Shown here: positions 10,577 through 22,467 of the stretch, piece after piece
How positions within the stretch are numbered: the stretch's first letter is position 1
How the letters are laid out: each line of letters starts with the position of its first letter
From: Taudactylus pleione
Lineage: Eukaryota; Chordata; Amphibia; Anura; Myobatrachidae
Direction of reading: 5' to 3'
Assembly: GCA_031769625.1 (NCBI GenBank)
Contig: JAUIMM010000040.1
Span: 12,964,501-13,028,500 of the forward strand
DNA length: 64,000 nt
Made by a program: the position numbers and the translations under genes
Notes under the pieces: generated by a model
The model's input: only the letters and a program-made list of their open reading frames with translations
Database searches by the model: none
What the model was told of the DNA's origin: nothing

Positions 10577-13500
10577 CTACAGTGGCATGATGTCACCATC
10601 ATTGCCATCCTCACCCTCATCAGTGTGTACATCATCCGATTCCTCACACAATATCAGTTCATCCCCGCTGGAATCCACCATTACAGAAGTATCTGTACTG
10701 TGACGTGATTGGTGGGAAAGGTTTTCCTCGTGAAATTTCCAGTTCATTTTAATGAACATCATTTTTTCTACATTTTGTGGAAGTAGCCTCCTTCGTTGTT
10801 CGCTCACAAGGTTCCCGGCTGTACTGAAAACTCTCTCCGAGTACACACTGGAGGGTGGGCAGCTTAAATAATGCAAAGCCAGTTTATACAAGGGTCTCCA
10901 AATTGCCTTTTTTTTCTTCCAATATTCGAAGGGACATGTCTAAGTGTACGGTGTCCTGAAAATAATCCTCCACCATTCTTTGGATGGTAATCGTATTAGA
11001 TGGAGTTGCGGTAGAGGTGTCACTGGTGTTGGGCAAATCTTTTAGACCCGACCAGATGTCAGAATGTTGACTTGACTTATCTGCATCACCACTGGGTCTT
11101 TTGGAAAAGGTGCATTTTTTTCTGGCTGCTGCTGGAGAAACCGAAGGAGGAGACGTCATCGTAGTGCCATGTGTCACTTCAGCTGCCAACTTGCTCACCA
11201 GGAGCGCTTTGGTTCTTTTAAGATCTGGGTCAGTTGTAAAGAAAGACACAGCATATGACTTGAACCTAGGATCAAGAATGGTTGCTAAAATATAATGATC
11301 AGATTTCAAGATCTTGGCCACCCGTGGATCCTGGCGAAGCGAACAAAGGACTTGATCTATCAGTCCAGCATACTTTGCGGAATCACTTTGTTTAATATCA
11401 TCCTTCAATTTCTCCAGCTGCTTTTCCAAAAGCGAAATCAGGGGAATCACCTTACTCAAGCTAGCAGTGTCAACACTCACTTCACAAGTGGCAACTTCAA
11501 ATGGTTTGAGCACCTTGCACAAGACAGAAAGTACTCTCCACTGTGCTGGGGTAAGGTACATTCCCCCTCCTCTCCCAATGTCATGGCTTGTCGTATAGCT
11601 ATGGATGGCTTTTTGCTGCTCCTCCATCCGCTGAAGCATATACAGGGTTGAGTTCCACCTCGTTACCACTTCTTGCTTCAGTTGATGGCAGGGCAAATTA
11701 AACTGCTCTTGCAGGTGCTGCAATCTCCTGCACGCTGTTGCTGAATGCCGAAAATGTCCCGAAATTTTTCGGGCCACAGACAGCATCTCCTGCACGCCCC
11801 TGTCATTTTTTAAAAAACCCTGCACCACTAAGTTTATTGTGTGAGCAAAACAGGGGATGTGTTGGAATTCACCCAGCTGTAATGCTTTCACTATATTTGT
11901 AGCATTGTCAGAAATCACAAATCCTGAGGAGAGTCCAAGTGGGGTAAGCCATGTTTCTATGACATCTCTTAGTTTTTCTAAGAGGTTGTCAGCGGTATGC
12001 CTCTTATTGAATCCGATGATGCACAGAGTTGCCTGCCTCTGAATGAGCTGGTGTTGTTTGTTAGATACTGCTGCTGCTGAAGGTGATTCACCCACCCAGT
12101 GGGCCGTCACAGTCATGTAATCTTTAGTTGGTCCACTACCGCTTGTACACATATCTGTGGTTAAGTGGACAGTGGGTACAATAGCATTTTGCAGACCAAT
12201 AATTAGGTTCTGTTTAACGTCCTGGTATAGCCGAGGAATGGCTTTTGGGTAAAATGAAACCGAGATGGAATTTGGTACCGGGGACACATGACCTCAATTG
12301 GCTGTGTAAATCCCACTGCATTAATTGAGGATATTGGACGCAGGTCTAATATTAGCATAGCTGTCATGGCGTCAGTGATCCGCTGTGCGACAGGGTGAGA
12401 GCTGTCATACTTGCTTCCCCTTGCAAGAGATTCTTTAACAGTCAATTGTTTTTTTGGTATACTACTAGTAGTCTTCTTGGTCCACTTCAGGGATGAAGAT
12501 CCACCAGCAGCAGCAGGCCTAGCGCTCAAAGATTCAGTTTCTTCTGAGGTGTCCTGGAAATTGGAGGAGTCACCGTGACTTAGCACTAACAAATTGGATG
12601 TTGTACTACCACTGATCATTCCTGAGGATATTGAAGAGGAAGGTGTTGCCGGCGGAGATTGCAGGTGCTGGGATTTAGTAGAGAGAAGGCATCTAGCTAA
12701 TGCTGGACTGCTTGTTGTTATTTTTTTTGCAGTAGTTTCTGTTATCAAACACCTGTCATGAGCTCGCTGCAGATGACGTAATAGCGTAGAGGTTCCTAGA
12801 TGCTTAACGTCCCTACCTCTACTAACTGTGGTCTCACAGAGGCTACAAATGGCTTGACAAACGTTGTCAGGGTTTGGGTAAAAGTAATTCCACACAAAAG
12901 ATGTGGATTTGTTGGTTCTATGCCCAGGCATGGCAATGGCCTTCTTATCTTGGCCAAGAGCTGCTTCCACTGGTGCCTGACTTATACAAATGATATCCTC
13001 ATCCTAAATATCCTCATTAGTGCCAGCGTCAGCTGCACATATATTCCTCTCATCCTCTTGCAATTCCACGGTGGCATCCTCAATTTCTATGTCCTCGGCA
13101 ATACTGCTCATCCCCACAACTACAGATGGAAAAGAAACTGTGGAGGACGGCTTCTCTGAAAGGTCAGGCTTACACATAGAAATGCCACTCGTGGACCCAC
13201 TTAGACTCTCCTTAGGGATTTATGACATTTGTGTTTCAAAAAACACAGTTTGTTCTACTGCCTTATTGGTTTTAAATTTTTTCACACTTCTATAGTCTGA
13301 TTGAAAAGGTCTTTTATCATCACGAGAGGCACAAGATGCCTCACTGACAGTTGCAGAACCACCACTCAGAAATAAAGGGCAAAGCCTGAGTCTTTCCTTG
13401 CCGCTACGTGTGGTGAATGGTATGTTGCCAATTTTCTGTTTCTCTGCAATAGTAGTAGTCTTCAGAGGTTTTTTTTTTGTCTTTACCCCTGTGAAATCTA

Positions 13501-13648
13501 AATTTTTTGATTTCAGGTTCCCTAAGTTTTTAAAGCCTCTACGCCCTTGAGCATCAGCTTTAGATGAAAGTGACGGACTTCCAGCCGCTGCAATGCTAGC
13601 ATTTACATGTTGTTTCTGCTCTCCTCTCGGTTCATTCTCGTGATCCAT
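10577..13648 (-). pseudogene. hAT transposase with BED finger, broken (element A)
   Basis: Four minus-strand pieces make up the gene: 13220-13648 (N-terminal basic/Ser-rich, with TTRSGKERLR as in the other copies), 12203-12970 (BED finger: FVWNYFYPNPDN, C-x2-C, then RHLQRAH), 10884-12287 (catalytic region with TTDMCTSG, ISDNATN, RWNSTLYM, LDPRFK) and 10577-10891 (hAT dimerisation domain, SCPPSSVYSERVFSTAGNLV). At least three frame disruptions separate them. One is at the T-run near 10903, where the dimerisation domain changes frame. The usual W of the TTDMW motif is C here. The protein would excise and reinsert the element in the nucleus; this copy cannot encode it intact. Confidence 0.9.
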
Positions 13649-13672
13649 ATTACTTTATCACTATGAACTGGA

Positions 13673-14215
13673 GTCACGGAGCTTGTATACACACAGTGGG
13701 CTATGCCCTTTCACGGAGCTTGTATAATAGACACAGTGGGCTTATGCTCTGTCACGGAGCTTGTATACACTCAGTGGGCTTATGCTCTGTCATGGAGCTT
13801 GTATAATACACTCAGTGGGCTATGCCCTGTCACGGAGCTTGTATAATACACTCAGTGGGCTATGCCCTGTCACGGAGCTTGTATAATACTCAGTGGGCTT
13901 ATGCCCTGTCACGGAGCTTGTATAATAGACACAGTGGGCTTATGCTCTGTCACGGAGCTTGTATACACTCAGTGGGCTTATGCTCTTTCACGGAGCTTGT
14001 ATACACTCAGTGGGCTTATGCCCTTTCACGGAGCTTGTATAATACACTCAGTGGGCTATGCCCTGTCACGGAGCTTGTATAATAGACACAGTGGGCTATG
14101 CCCTGTCACGGAGCTTGTATATACTCAGTGGGCTTATGCCCTGTCGCGGAGCTTGTATAATACACTCAGTGGGCTATGCCCTGTCAGTTGTCAGTCACGG
14201 AGCTTGTATAGTACA
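13673..14215 (+). repeat. About 40-bp tandem repeat in element A leader
   Basis: Units follow CACGGAGCTTGTATAATACA + CTCAGTGGGCTTATGCCCTGT, about 14 copies. Some carry 'atagacacagtgggc'. It lies between the presumed promoter and the transposase, the position occupied by the 160-bp repeats in the sister elements. Open frames rich in SRSLYN are artefacts. Confidence 0.85.
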
Positions 14216-14403
14216 GTGAGTACACATACACACAGTGGGCTTATTATGCCCAGTCACGGAGCACACACAAAGGGCTTATGCCCAGTAAAGTCACAGAGCG
14301 GCAAGAACACTGCCTACTCTAATCTATCTAACACTAGCACAGACAGCACACTACCTAACTACCTAACTACGCGTCACACGCGAAATGACGCCGACTGCCG
14401 GGT

Positions 14404-14482
14404 GCCGCGCCATTTTATAGAGGCCGAACGTCACCCGGCTCTCGCGAGAATCCGACGCCGGACGGGTGACGTTCGGCCTCGA
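14404..14482 (-). promoter_or_regulatory. Promoter-like palindrome of element A
   Basis: A perfect 18-bp inverted repeat (14420-14437 and 14463-14480) contains AACGTCA/TGACGTT, CRE-like half sites. It adjoins 'gccattttata' on the transposase-proximal side. The other copies have 'ggcgccattt' with a TATA box in the equivalent place. Promoter role is inferred from position upstream of the transposase. Confidence 0.5.
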
Positions 14483-14755
14483 GGTGGAATCTGAGTCAGG
14501 CGGGAACACCCGAACGCACCAGCTCTTCGGAGCGGTTCGGATTCCTCAGAATCCGAACTGCTCATCACTAGTATATGTGCCAGTTTACTCCCAGTGAGAA
14601 CAATAGAATATGTGCCTATTTACTCCAGGAGAGAACAGTAGTATATGAGCCTGTTTACTCCCAGAGAGAACAGTAGCATATGTGTCTGTTTATTCCCAGA
14701 GAGAACAGTAGATAATATGCCTGTTTACTCCCAGAGAGAACAATAGTATATGTGC

Positions 14756-14861
14756 CTGTTCCGAGTCAGGCGGGAAAAGTCGAGCCTGACTCGGATCGGC
14801 CTCGGATCGGGGGGGCTCGGGGGGGTTCGAATTTCAGAAATCCGAACCCGCTCACCCCTAG
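14756..14861. mobile_element. Solo hAT end fragment inside the array
   Basis: About 105 bp match the right end of element B (22522-22627), from 'ccgagtcaggcgggaaaag' to 'gaacccgctcacccct'. The fragment is followed by the same gtttattc and the same minisatellite variants. The rest of the element is absent on the left. It looks like a piece of a duplicated element-plus-array block. Confidence 0.75.
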
Positions 14862-15008
14862 TTTATTCCCAGAGAGAACAGTAGTATATGTGCCAGTTTA
14901 CTCCCAGAGAGAACAGTAGAATATGTGCCTATTTACTCCAAGAGAGAACAGTAGTATATGTGCCAGTTTACTCCCAGAGAGAACAGTAGTATATGTGTCT
15001 GTTTATTC

Positions 15009-15115
15009 TAGGGATGTGCAGGCTCGGATAGGCTCGAGTTTGCACGCCGAGCTCGGATTTTTCAAATCCGAACTTGGCGTGCAAACTCGAACCTATTCTA
15101 GCCTGCACATCCCTA
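15009..15115. mobile_element. 107-bp palindromic MITE, copy 2
   Basis: Same length and ends as 10114-10220, flanked by gtttattc (15001-15008, 15116-15123). The neighbouring monomer variants also match those of copy 1, pointing to duplication with the array. Confidence 0.85.
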
Positions 15116-15996
15116 GTTTATTCCCAGAGAGAACAATAGTATATATGCCTGTTTACTCCAAGAGAGAACAGTAGTATATATGCCTGTTTACTCCTAGAGA
15201 GAACAGTAGTATATGTGCCTGTTTACTCCAAGAGAGAACAGTAGTATATGTGCCAGTTTACTCCCAGAGAGAACAGTAGTATATGTGCCTATTTACTCCA
15301 GGAGAGAACAGTAGTATATGTGCCTACTTACTTCATGAGAGAACAGTAGCATATGTGCCTGTTTACTCCCAGAGAGAACAGTAGCATATGTATCTGTTTA
15401 TTCCCAGAGAGAACAGTAGTATATATGCCTGTTTACTCCCAGAGAGAACAGTAGCATATGTATCTGTTTATTCTAGGGGTGTGCACCAGCCACTTTTCGT
15501 GTTTTGTGTTTTGGTTTTGGATCTGGATCTTTCTTCGTGTTTTGGATCTGGATTGGTTTTGCCAAAACCACCCATCCGTGTTTTGGGTTCTGGGTTTTGT
15601 GTTTTGGATCTGTATTTTTTTGAAAAAAAGCATAAAAACAGCTAAAATCACAGAATTTGTAGGTTTTTCTGCTCCTATGCTATTATTAACCTCAATAACC
15701 TTCATTTCCACTCATTTCCAGTCTATTCTGAACACCTCACACCTCACAATAGTGTTTTTATGTCCAAAAGGTTGCACCGAGGTAGCTGGATGACTATGCT
15801 AAGCGACACAAGTGGGCGGCACAAACACGTGACCCATCTAGGCGTGATACTGCAGTGGCAGACAGGATGGCAGTTTGAAGAACTAGGCCCCAAACTGTAC
15901 ATAATGCAAAGAAAAAAAAGAGGTGCAAGATGGAATTGTCCTTGGGCCCTCCCACCCACCCTTATGTTGTATAAACAGGACACGCACACTTTAACA

Positions 15997-16052
15997 AACC
16001 AATCATTTCAGCACCAGGGTCTGCCACACAACTGTGGCTGAAATGATTGGTT
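15997..16052. repeat. 16-bp perfect hairpin downstream of transposase B
   Basis: AACCAATCATTTCAGC (15997-16012) pairs with GCTGAAATGATTGGTT (16037-16052) around a 24-nt loop. It lies about 60 bp after the transposase stop and is kept in the copies at 42315-42370 and 52522-52577. Each arm has a CCAAT motif. It could be an RNA 3' structure or a protein-binding site. Confidence 0.7.
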
Positions 16053-16108
16053 CGTTTGGGCCCCCACAAAATAAGCTGGCAATTAATCTGTATATGCACA
16101 AACTGGCT

Positions 16109-19100
16109 CTACGGAGGCAAGATGTCATCCTCATCCTCCTCATCCACCGATTCCTCACCCTCTTCAGTGTGTACATCCTCATCCTCACAAAGTATTAACT
16201 CGTCCCCACTTGAATCCACCACCACAGGTCCCTCTGTACGTTCTGGAGGCTGGTCTCCCTGGAAGAGCTGATAATTCATTTTGATGAACATCATCTTCTC
16301 CACATTCTGTGGAAGCAACCTCCTACGCCTTTCGCTGACAAGGTTCCCGGCTGCACTAAACACTCTTTCGGAGTACACACTGGAGGGGGGCAACTCAGGT
16401 AAAATAGAGCCAGTTTGTACTGGGGCCTCCAAATTGCCTCTTTTTCCTGCCAGTACAGGTATGGACTGTCTGACATGCCTACTTGGATGCTGTCACCGAT
16501 GTAATCCTCCACCATTCTGACAGTATCATATGCAGTGGCAGTAGACATGTCAGAAATTGTTGCCAGGTCCTTCAGTCCGGACCAGATGTCCAAACTTGGT
16601 CCTGCCTGCCCTGCATCACGGCCAGCGGGTTGCTTAGGATACCTAAGTCTTTTCCTGGCAGCCCCAGTTGTGGGAGAAAATGAAGAAGGAGCTGTTGACG
16701 TGTCACGTTCCGCTTCAGCTGACAGTGTGTTCACCAGCAGGTCTTTGCACCTCTGCAGTCTTGTGTCAGCCGGAAAGAGAGACACCACATAGGCTTTAAA
16801 CCTAGGATCGAGCACGGTGGCCAAAATGTAGTGGTCTGATTTCAACAGATTGACCACCCTGGAATCCTGGCAAAGCGAATGAAGGGCTTCATCCACAAGT
16901 CCCACATGCCGAGCGGAATCGCTCCGTCTTAGCTCCTCCTTCACTTTCTCCAGCTGCTTCTGCAAAAGCCTGATGAGGGGAATGACCTGACTCAAGCTGG
17001 CAGTGTCTGAACTGACTTCACGTGTGGCAAGTTCGAAGGGCTGGAGAACCTTGCACAACACGGAAATCATTCTCCACTGCGCTTGAGTCAGGTGCATACC
17101 CCCTCCTTTGCCTATGTCATAGGTGGATGTATAGGCTTGAATGGCCTTTTGCTGCTCCTCCATCCTCTGAAGCATATAGAGGGTTGAGTTCCACCGCGTC
17201 ACAACCTCTTGCTTCAGGTGATGGCGGGGCAGGTTCAAGAGTGTTTGCTGGCGCTCCAGTCTTCGGCACGCAGTCGCTGAATGGCGAAAGTGGCCAGAAA
17301 TTTTTCGGGCCACCCAAAGCGTCTCCTGCATGCCCCTGTTGCTTTTCAGAAAATTCTGCACCACCAAGTTTATTGTGTGAGCAAAACATGGGACGTGCTG
17401 GAATTTGCCCAGATGTAATGCCCGCACAATATTGGTGGCGTTGTCAGATATCACAAATCCCCAGGAGAGTCTAAGTGGGTTAAGCCACTGGGCGATGATT
17501 TCCCTCAGTTTCTCTAAGAGGTTGTCGGCGGTGTGCCTCTTACTGAAACCGGTGATACACAGCGTAGCCTGCCTTGGAACGAGCTGGCGTTTCTGAGATG
17601 CTGCTACTGGTGACGCTGCTGCTGTTGCTGCGTAAGGTGATACATCTACCCAGTGGGCTGTCACAGTCATATAGTCCTTAGTCTGCCCTGTTCCACTTGT
17701 CCACATGTCCGTGGTTAAGTGGACATTGTTTACAACGGCATTTTTCAGGACACTGAGGACACTTTTTCTGACGTTTCTGTACAGTCTCGGTATCGCCTGC
17801 CTAGTGAAGTGGAATCTAGACGGGATTTGGAACCGGGGACACACTACCTCCATCAATTGTCTAAATCCCACTGCACTAATGGCGGATACCGGATGCACGT
17901 CTAACACCAACATAGCAGTCAAGGCCTCAGTTATACGTTTTGCTTCAGGATGACTGCTGTCGTACTTCATCCTCCTCGCTAAGGACTGTTGGAGGGTCAA
18001 TTGTTTAGTAAAAGTAGTGGTGTTCCTACTTCCTCCCTGGGATGATGAATGACTCCCAGCAGCAGCAACAGCAGCAGCGGCAGCAGTAGGCGTAGCAATT
18101 CAGGATCCTCCGGAGGAATCCCGGATAGGAGAGTCAGTCATGCCAGTGACATGGCCTGCAGGACTACTTCCGATCCTGACTAAGGAGGAAATTGACGAGG
18201 AGGGAGTTGACGGTGTGGTTAGCAGGCGCTTGGATACAACAGGACAATGGGATTTAGGTGTCCCTGGACTGCTTACTTAGTCAAAGTTTCTGAACTTGAC
18301 AGTAACTTTTTATGAACGCGCTGCAGGTGCCGTATAAGGGAGGATGTTCCTAGGTGGTTGACGTCCCTACCCCTACTTATTTCACCTTTACATATGGTAC
18401 ATATGGCAAGACAGTTGTTGTCCGGATTTGGATAGAAATATTGCCAGACCAAAGAGGTGGAATGTTTGGTCTTCTGCCCAGGCATGACCGTGATGGACTT
18501 TTTCATCCCACGGACAACAACTGTCTCCCCCGGAGCCTGATTTAAACAAACCACATCACCATCAGAATCCTCCTCGCCAACTTCCTCCTCAGCGCCAGCT
18601 ACACCAGTATCCTCATCCTGTTGTACTTCAACAGTGACATCTTCAATTTGCATATCAGCAAGTGGACTGTGGGTGCTCCTTTCAGCACTTGCAGGGGGTG
18701 TGCAAATGGTGGAAAGAGCCACCTCTTCCCGTCCAGTGCTGGGAAGGTCAGGCATCGCAACCACCACCACACTTGGACTCTCCTTGGGGATTTGTGATAT
18801 CTTCTTAGAAAGCACAGTTCTTCGCTGTGCTTTTGCCAGCTTAACTCTTTTGATTTTTTTAGTGGGAGGAGGGCTTCCATCGTCATGTGAAGCTGAACCA
18901 CTAGTCATGAACATACTAGGGATCGACCTTAGCCGTTCCTTGCCACTCCGTGTCGTAAATGGCATATTGGCAAGTTTACGTTTCTCTTCAGATGATTTAA
19001 ATGTTTTTTTCAAGGTCATTTTCCTGAACTTTGTCATTTGGGATTGTATGTGCCCTCTATTATGACATTGGGCATCGGCCTTGGCAGACGACGTTGATGG

Positions 19101-19208
19101 CATGTTATTGTCTATGTCATGACTAGTGGCAGCAGCTTCAGCACTAGGAGGAAGTGGTTCTTGATCTTTCTCTGTTTTATTTTTATCGGAGAAAGTTTGG
19201 TCCTCCAT
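16109..19208 (-). pseudogene. hAT transposase with BED finger, frameshifted (element B)
   Basis: Pieces: 18273-19208 (311 residues, N-terminus MEDQTFSDKN, basic/Ser-rich region, BED finger with C-x2-C and RHLQRVH), 16291-18000 (catalytic core: TTDMWTSG, ISDNATNIV, RWNST, LDPRFK) and 16109-16432 (dimerisation domain and acidic tail). Unlike its sisters, B has an unshifted N-terminus through KLANMPFTTRSG and an intact finger. Two breaks are visible. About 4 nt are missing between 18276 and 18277, relative to the 37738 and 52006 copies. A G-run at 16385-16390 has 6 instead of 7 bases, shifting the frame just before SSVYSERVF. Full length would be about 1,035 residues. Confidence 0.92.
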
Positions 19209-19893
19209 TTATGTTATATCAATTTGGACTGGAGTATACTTTGGGGGTTAAAGCACCCTTTAACGGTCAAGCCAGCCGGCCCTTTACTTATGACACAGGC
19301 GCACGCTTGGCACTACTTTGTTGATGCACGTGCGGCTACTGCGCACACAATTCACAAACACAGAAAAAATATTTTGTTATTTGGTTTGGAGTGTACTTTG
19401 GGGGTTACAGCACCCTTTAACGGTCAAGCCAGCCGGCCCTTTACTTATGACACAGGCGCACGCTTGGCACTACTTTGTTGATGCACGTGCGGCTACTGCG
19501 CACACAATTCACAAGCACAGAAAATATTTTTTTTTTGGTTTGGAGTGTACTTTGGGGGTTACAGCACCCTTTAACGGTCAAACCAGCCGGCCCTTTACTT
19601 ATGACACAGGCGCACGCTTGGCACTACTTTGCTGATGCACGTGCGGCTACTGAGCACACAATTCACAAACACAGAAAATAATTTTTTTTTTGGTTTGGAC
19701 TGGAGTGTACTTTGGGGTTTACAGCACCCTTTAACGGTCAAGCCAGCCGGCCCTTTACTTATGACTAGAGATGAGCGGTTCGGATTCTGTGGAATCCGAA
19801 CCGCTCCGAACATTGGGGATCCGAGTCCACCCGAACCCTGTTCGGGTGTTCACCGCCTGACTCGGATCCCCGTTCGGGGCCGAACGGCGGCCG

Positions 19894-20175
19894 CCTGATG
19901 TCGGATTCTCACTAGAGAATCCGACATCAGGTCTCCTCGTGTGTAGGGCAGAGCGCAGTGATAGCGCTCTGCCCTACACAGACACAGACACACAGCCGCC
20001 AGCGGCAGCTGTGTGTTTGTTACAGCAGCCAATGAGAGTCACACAGACTCTCATTGGCTGCTGCACGGAGGGAGCCGGCTGGAGCTCACACATGAGCTCC
20101 GTCTTCCGGCTCCCTCCTCAGCGTGTGACAGAGCGGACGGCGCGGGAGCGGGGATACAGGTAAGTTTTTATTTTT
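19894..20175 (+). promoter_or_regulatory. Hairpin-rich module with splice-donor consensus (in element C)
   Basis: In order: hairpin 19894-19931 (gatgtcggattctc arm), hairpin 19943-19977 (gtagggcagagcgc arm), perfect 18-bp hairpin 20023-20063 whose arms hold CCAAT (cagccaatgagagtc), a further hairpin around gagctcacacatgagctc, then GC-rich sequence and CAG|GTAAGT at 20157-20165 followed by a T-rich stretch. The same order occurs on the minus strand at 5120-5330, 32725-33000 and 44325-44600. A promoter with a first exon is the best reading, but unproven. Confidence 0.45.
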
Positions 20176-20199
20176 TAATTTGTGCAAGGGCCGGGGGCG

Positions 20200-20660
20200 C
20201 TACTGGGGGGGATCTGCTACTGGGGGGGGCTATACTACTGGAGGGGCCTGCTACTGGGGGGGGCTATACTACTGGGGGGTCTGCTACTGGGGGGGCCATA
20301 CTACTGAGGGGCCTGCTACTGGCGGGGGCCATACTACTGGGGGGGGCCTGCTACTGGGGCAGCCTACTACAGGGGGGCCATAATACAGGGGGGGCCCATA
20401 CTACAGGGGGGGCTACTACAGGGGCAGCCTACTACTGGGGGGGGCCTGCTACTGGGGCAGCCTACTACTGGGGGGGCCATACTACTGGGGGGGCCATACT
20501 ACTGGGGGGCATACTACTGGGTGGCATGATAATGGGGGGCATACTACTGGGGGGGCCTGCTAATGGGGGGCATACTACTGGGTGGCATGCTATTGGGGGG
20601 CATACTACTGGGGGGGCCTGCTAATGGGGGGCATACTACTGGGGGGCATTCTACTGGGGG
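20200..20660 (+). repeat. G-rich minisatellite (tactggggggg)
   Basis: Tandem 'ctactgggggggcc', 'atactactggggg' and 'gcataatactac'-type units with long G runs; the reverse complement of the cagtagt arrays elsewhere. It has strong G-quadruplex potential. The 203-residue glycine-rich frame across it is a repeat artefact. Confidence 0.85.
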
Positions 20661-22309
20661 CACTGCATAGTGGACCCTACTACTAAAGGGACTGCATAGG
20701 GGGCACCACTGCTGGGGGACATTGTGTAAGGGACACCGCTACTGTGGGCATTGTGTAAAAGGGTCACTACTGTGGGCATTGTGTAAAAGGGGCACTACTG
20801 TGTGTCGTAACATAAATAAGAGACACTACTTTATGGTGTAATGTGAATCAGGCCCTATGTGCGGTGTAATGCGAATAAGATTGTGCACTGTGACTCCTAG
20901 GGCCGTAGCCCACTTTGTAAACAAGTACTGTGACTCTGCTGGCCGTACCCCACTGGGTGGGTGCACTACTTTTCATTTCTGCCACTGCTGTGTGGCAATG
21001 TGTCATAGATGTGCTTTATACTGTGGTGTCTGTGTCGTTGTGCCGCTGCTTTGTCGCTTAGTGTAACCAGTCGGCTCACTGCAACCTTTGGCCAATAATG
21101 TTGAAAACAATATTATAAGCTGTGATATGGTCTAAATTGACTGGAAATTAATGTTATTGAGGTTAATAATACTCTAGGAAGAAAAAAAAGACCAATTTAT
21201 GTGATTTTAGCTTTTTTTGTCAATTATTGTAAAAAAATCCAAATCCAAATCCAAATCCAGTCACCGCAGTTTGGCAAATCCAAATCCAAATCCAAAGCCG
21301 GACGACGAATTAGAACCAAATCCAAATCCGGCAAAAATGGTCCGGCGCACATCCCTACTTATGACACAGTTGCACGCTTGGCACTACTTTGTTGATGCAC
21401 GTGCAGCTACTGCGCACACAATTCACAAACACAGAAAATATATATTTTTTTGGTTTGAGTGTACTTTGGGGGTTACAGCACCCTTTAACGGTCAAGCCAG
21501 CCGGCCCTTTACTTATGACACAGGCGCACGCTTGGCACTACTTTGTTGATGCACGTGCGGCTACTGCGCACACAATTCACAAACACAGAAAATAATTTTT
21601 TTCTGGCTTGGACTGGAGTGTACTTTGGGGGTTACAGCACCCTTTAACGGTCAAGCCAGCCGGCCCTTTACTTATGACACAGGCGCACGCTTGGCACTAC
21701 TTTGTTGATGCACATGCGGCTACTGCGCACACAATTCACAAACACAGAAAATAATTTTTTTTTTGGCATGGACTGGAGTGTACTTTGGGGGTTACAGCAC
21801 CCTTTAACGGTCAAGCCAGCCGGCCCTTTACTTATGACACAGGTGCACGCTTGGCACTACTTTGTTGATGCACGTGCGGCTACTGCGCACACAATTCACA
21901 AACACAGAAAATATATATTTTTTTGGTTTGGACTGGAGTGTACTTTGGTGGTTACAGCACCCTTTAACGGTCAAGCCAGCCGGCCCTTTACTTATGACAC
22001 AGGCGCACGCTTGGCACTACTTTGTTGATGCACGTGCGGCTACTGCGCACACAATTCACAAACACACAAAAAATATTATTTTTTTAGCACTTGGGGGGAG
22101 CACCCCTGATGGACAGAGCACCCCCTGGACAACACTACAGCACCCCTTTAGGACTGGGACACTGCACAGGACTTTGGAGTGGACACAGTCCCTATGGAGA
22201 ACTGACTGCACAACACAGTCCAGCCAGCCCCTATGGACTTTGAAGTAGTGGACACAGCCCCTATTAACAACAGCAGCACAGCACAACACAGCCAGCCCCT
22301 ATGGACTTT

Positions 22310-22385
22310 GAAGTAGTGGACAACAGCAGCACAGCACAGCACAGCACAACACTACTCTGCACTACACTACACTACACTACACAGC
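22310..22385 (+). repeat. Short CA-rich tandem repeats in hAT leader
   Basis: (CAGCA)n followed by (CACTA)n; the counterpart in reverse orientation is at 37983-38045. They belong to the transcribed leader of the hAT family. Confidence 0.6.
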
Positions 22386-22458
22386 CCAGCCAGCCCTAAC
22401 TCCCACCCTCCCTCTTCAATGTCCACAGCCAAGTGAGAAAATGGCGCCGACGCGGGTA

Positions 22459-22467
22459 CCTTATATA
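22459..22467 (-). promoter_or_regulatory. TATA box of hAT B
   Basis: TATATAAGG on the minus strand, between the CRE-like 'gatgacgtttt' (22501-22511) and 'ggcgccattt'. It is conserved at 37897-37905 and 58723-58731 and correctly placed to drive the transposase leader. Confidence 0.6.

Larger units (their letters stand above)
10357..14570 (-). mobile_element. hAT transposon A (divergent copy), TSD gtatatgt
   Basis: The ends TAGGTATGTGCGCCGG and GAACTGCTCATCACTA are imperfect inverted repeats. They are flanked by a perfect 8-bp duplication gtatatgt (10349-10356, 14571-14578), inserted in a 35-bp minisatellite monomer. Minus-strand order from the right end: promoter-like palindrome, 40-bp tandem repeats, transposase in four broken pieces, then a TTTGGAT-rich subterminal region. 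It is clearly divergent from the three close copies at 15474, 37738 and 52006. Confidence 0.92.
14571..15473 (+). repeat. 35-bp minisatellite, segment 2
   Basis: Continuation of the 35-bp array between elements A and B, in the same monomer orientation as segments 1 and 3. It contains a hAT terminal fragment (14756-14861) and the second palindromic MITE. Confidence 0.9.
19766..21357. mobile_element. Non-autonomous hAT element C nested in B, TSD cttatgac
   Basis: The ends TAGAGATGAGCGGTTCGG and GGCGCACATCCCTA are flanked by a perfect cttatgac (19758-19765, 21358-21365). The right end carries 'aaatccaaatcc' runs and resembles the left end of element A, so C derives from an A-like parent. It contains four strong hairpins, a GTAAGT donor and a G-rich minisatellite, and no transposase. 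Confidence 0.92.
19209..22080. repeat. 160-bp tandem repeat of hAT B (8 units, split by element C)
   Basis: Units of about 157-160 bp each contain GATGCACGTGCGGCTACTGC, 'acacaattcacaaacacag', a T-run, 'gagtgtactttgggggtt' and 'aacggtcaagccagccgg'. Three units lie at 19230-19765 and five at 21358-22080. The period is not a multiple of 3, so the roughly 70- and 108-residue frames are artefacts. It occupies the leader between promoter and transposase. Confidence 0.9.

Noticed and set aside
13862..14494. 210-codon frame with SRSLYN repeats
   Set aside because: Created by the 40-bp tandem repeat in hAT A.
17117..17389. Frames antisense to the hAT transposase (e.g. MFCSHNKLGGAEF and the opposite-strand MWQVRRAGEPC)
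   Set aside because: They are shadows of the transposase in other frames, recurring identically in elements E and F.
20013..20624. 203-codon glycine-rich frame
   Set aside because: Runs through the G-rich minisatellite of element C; no conserved domain.
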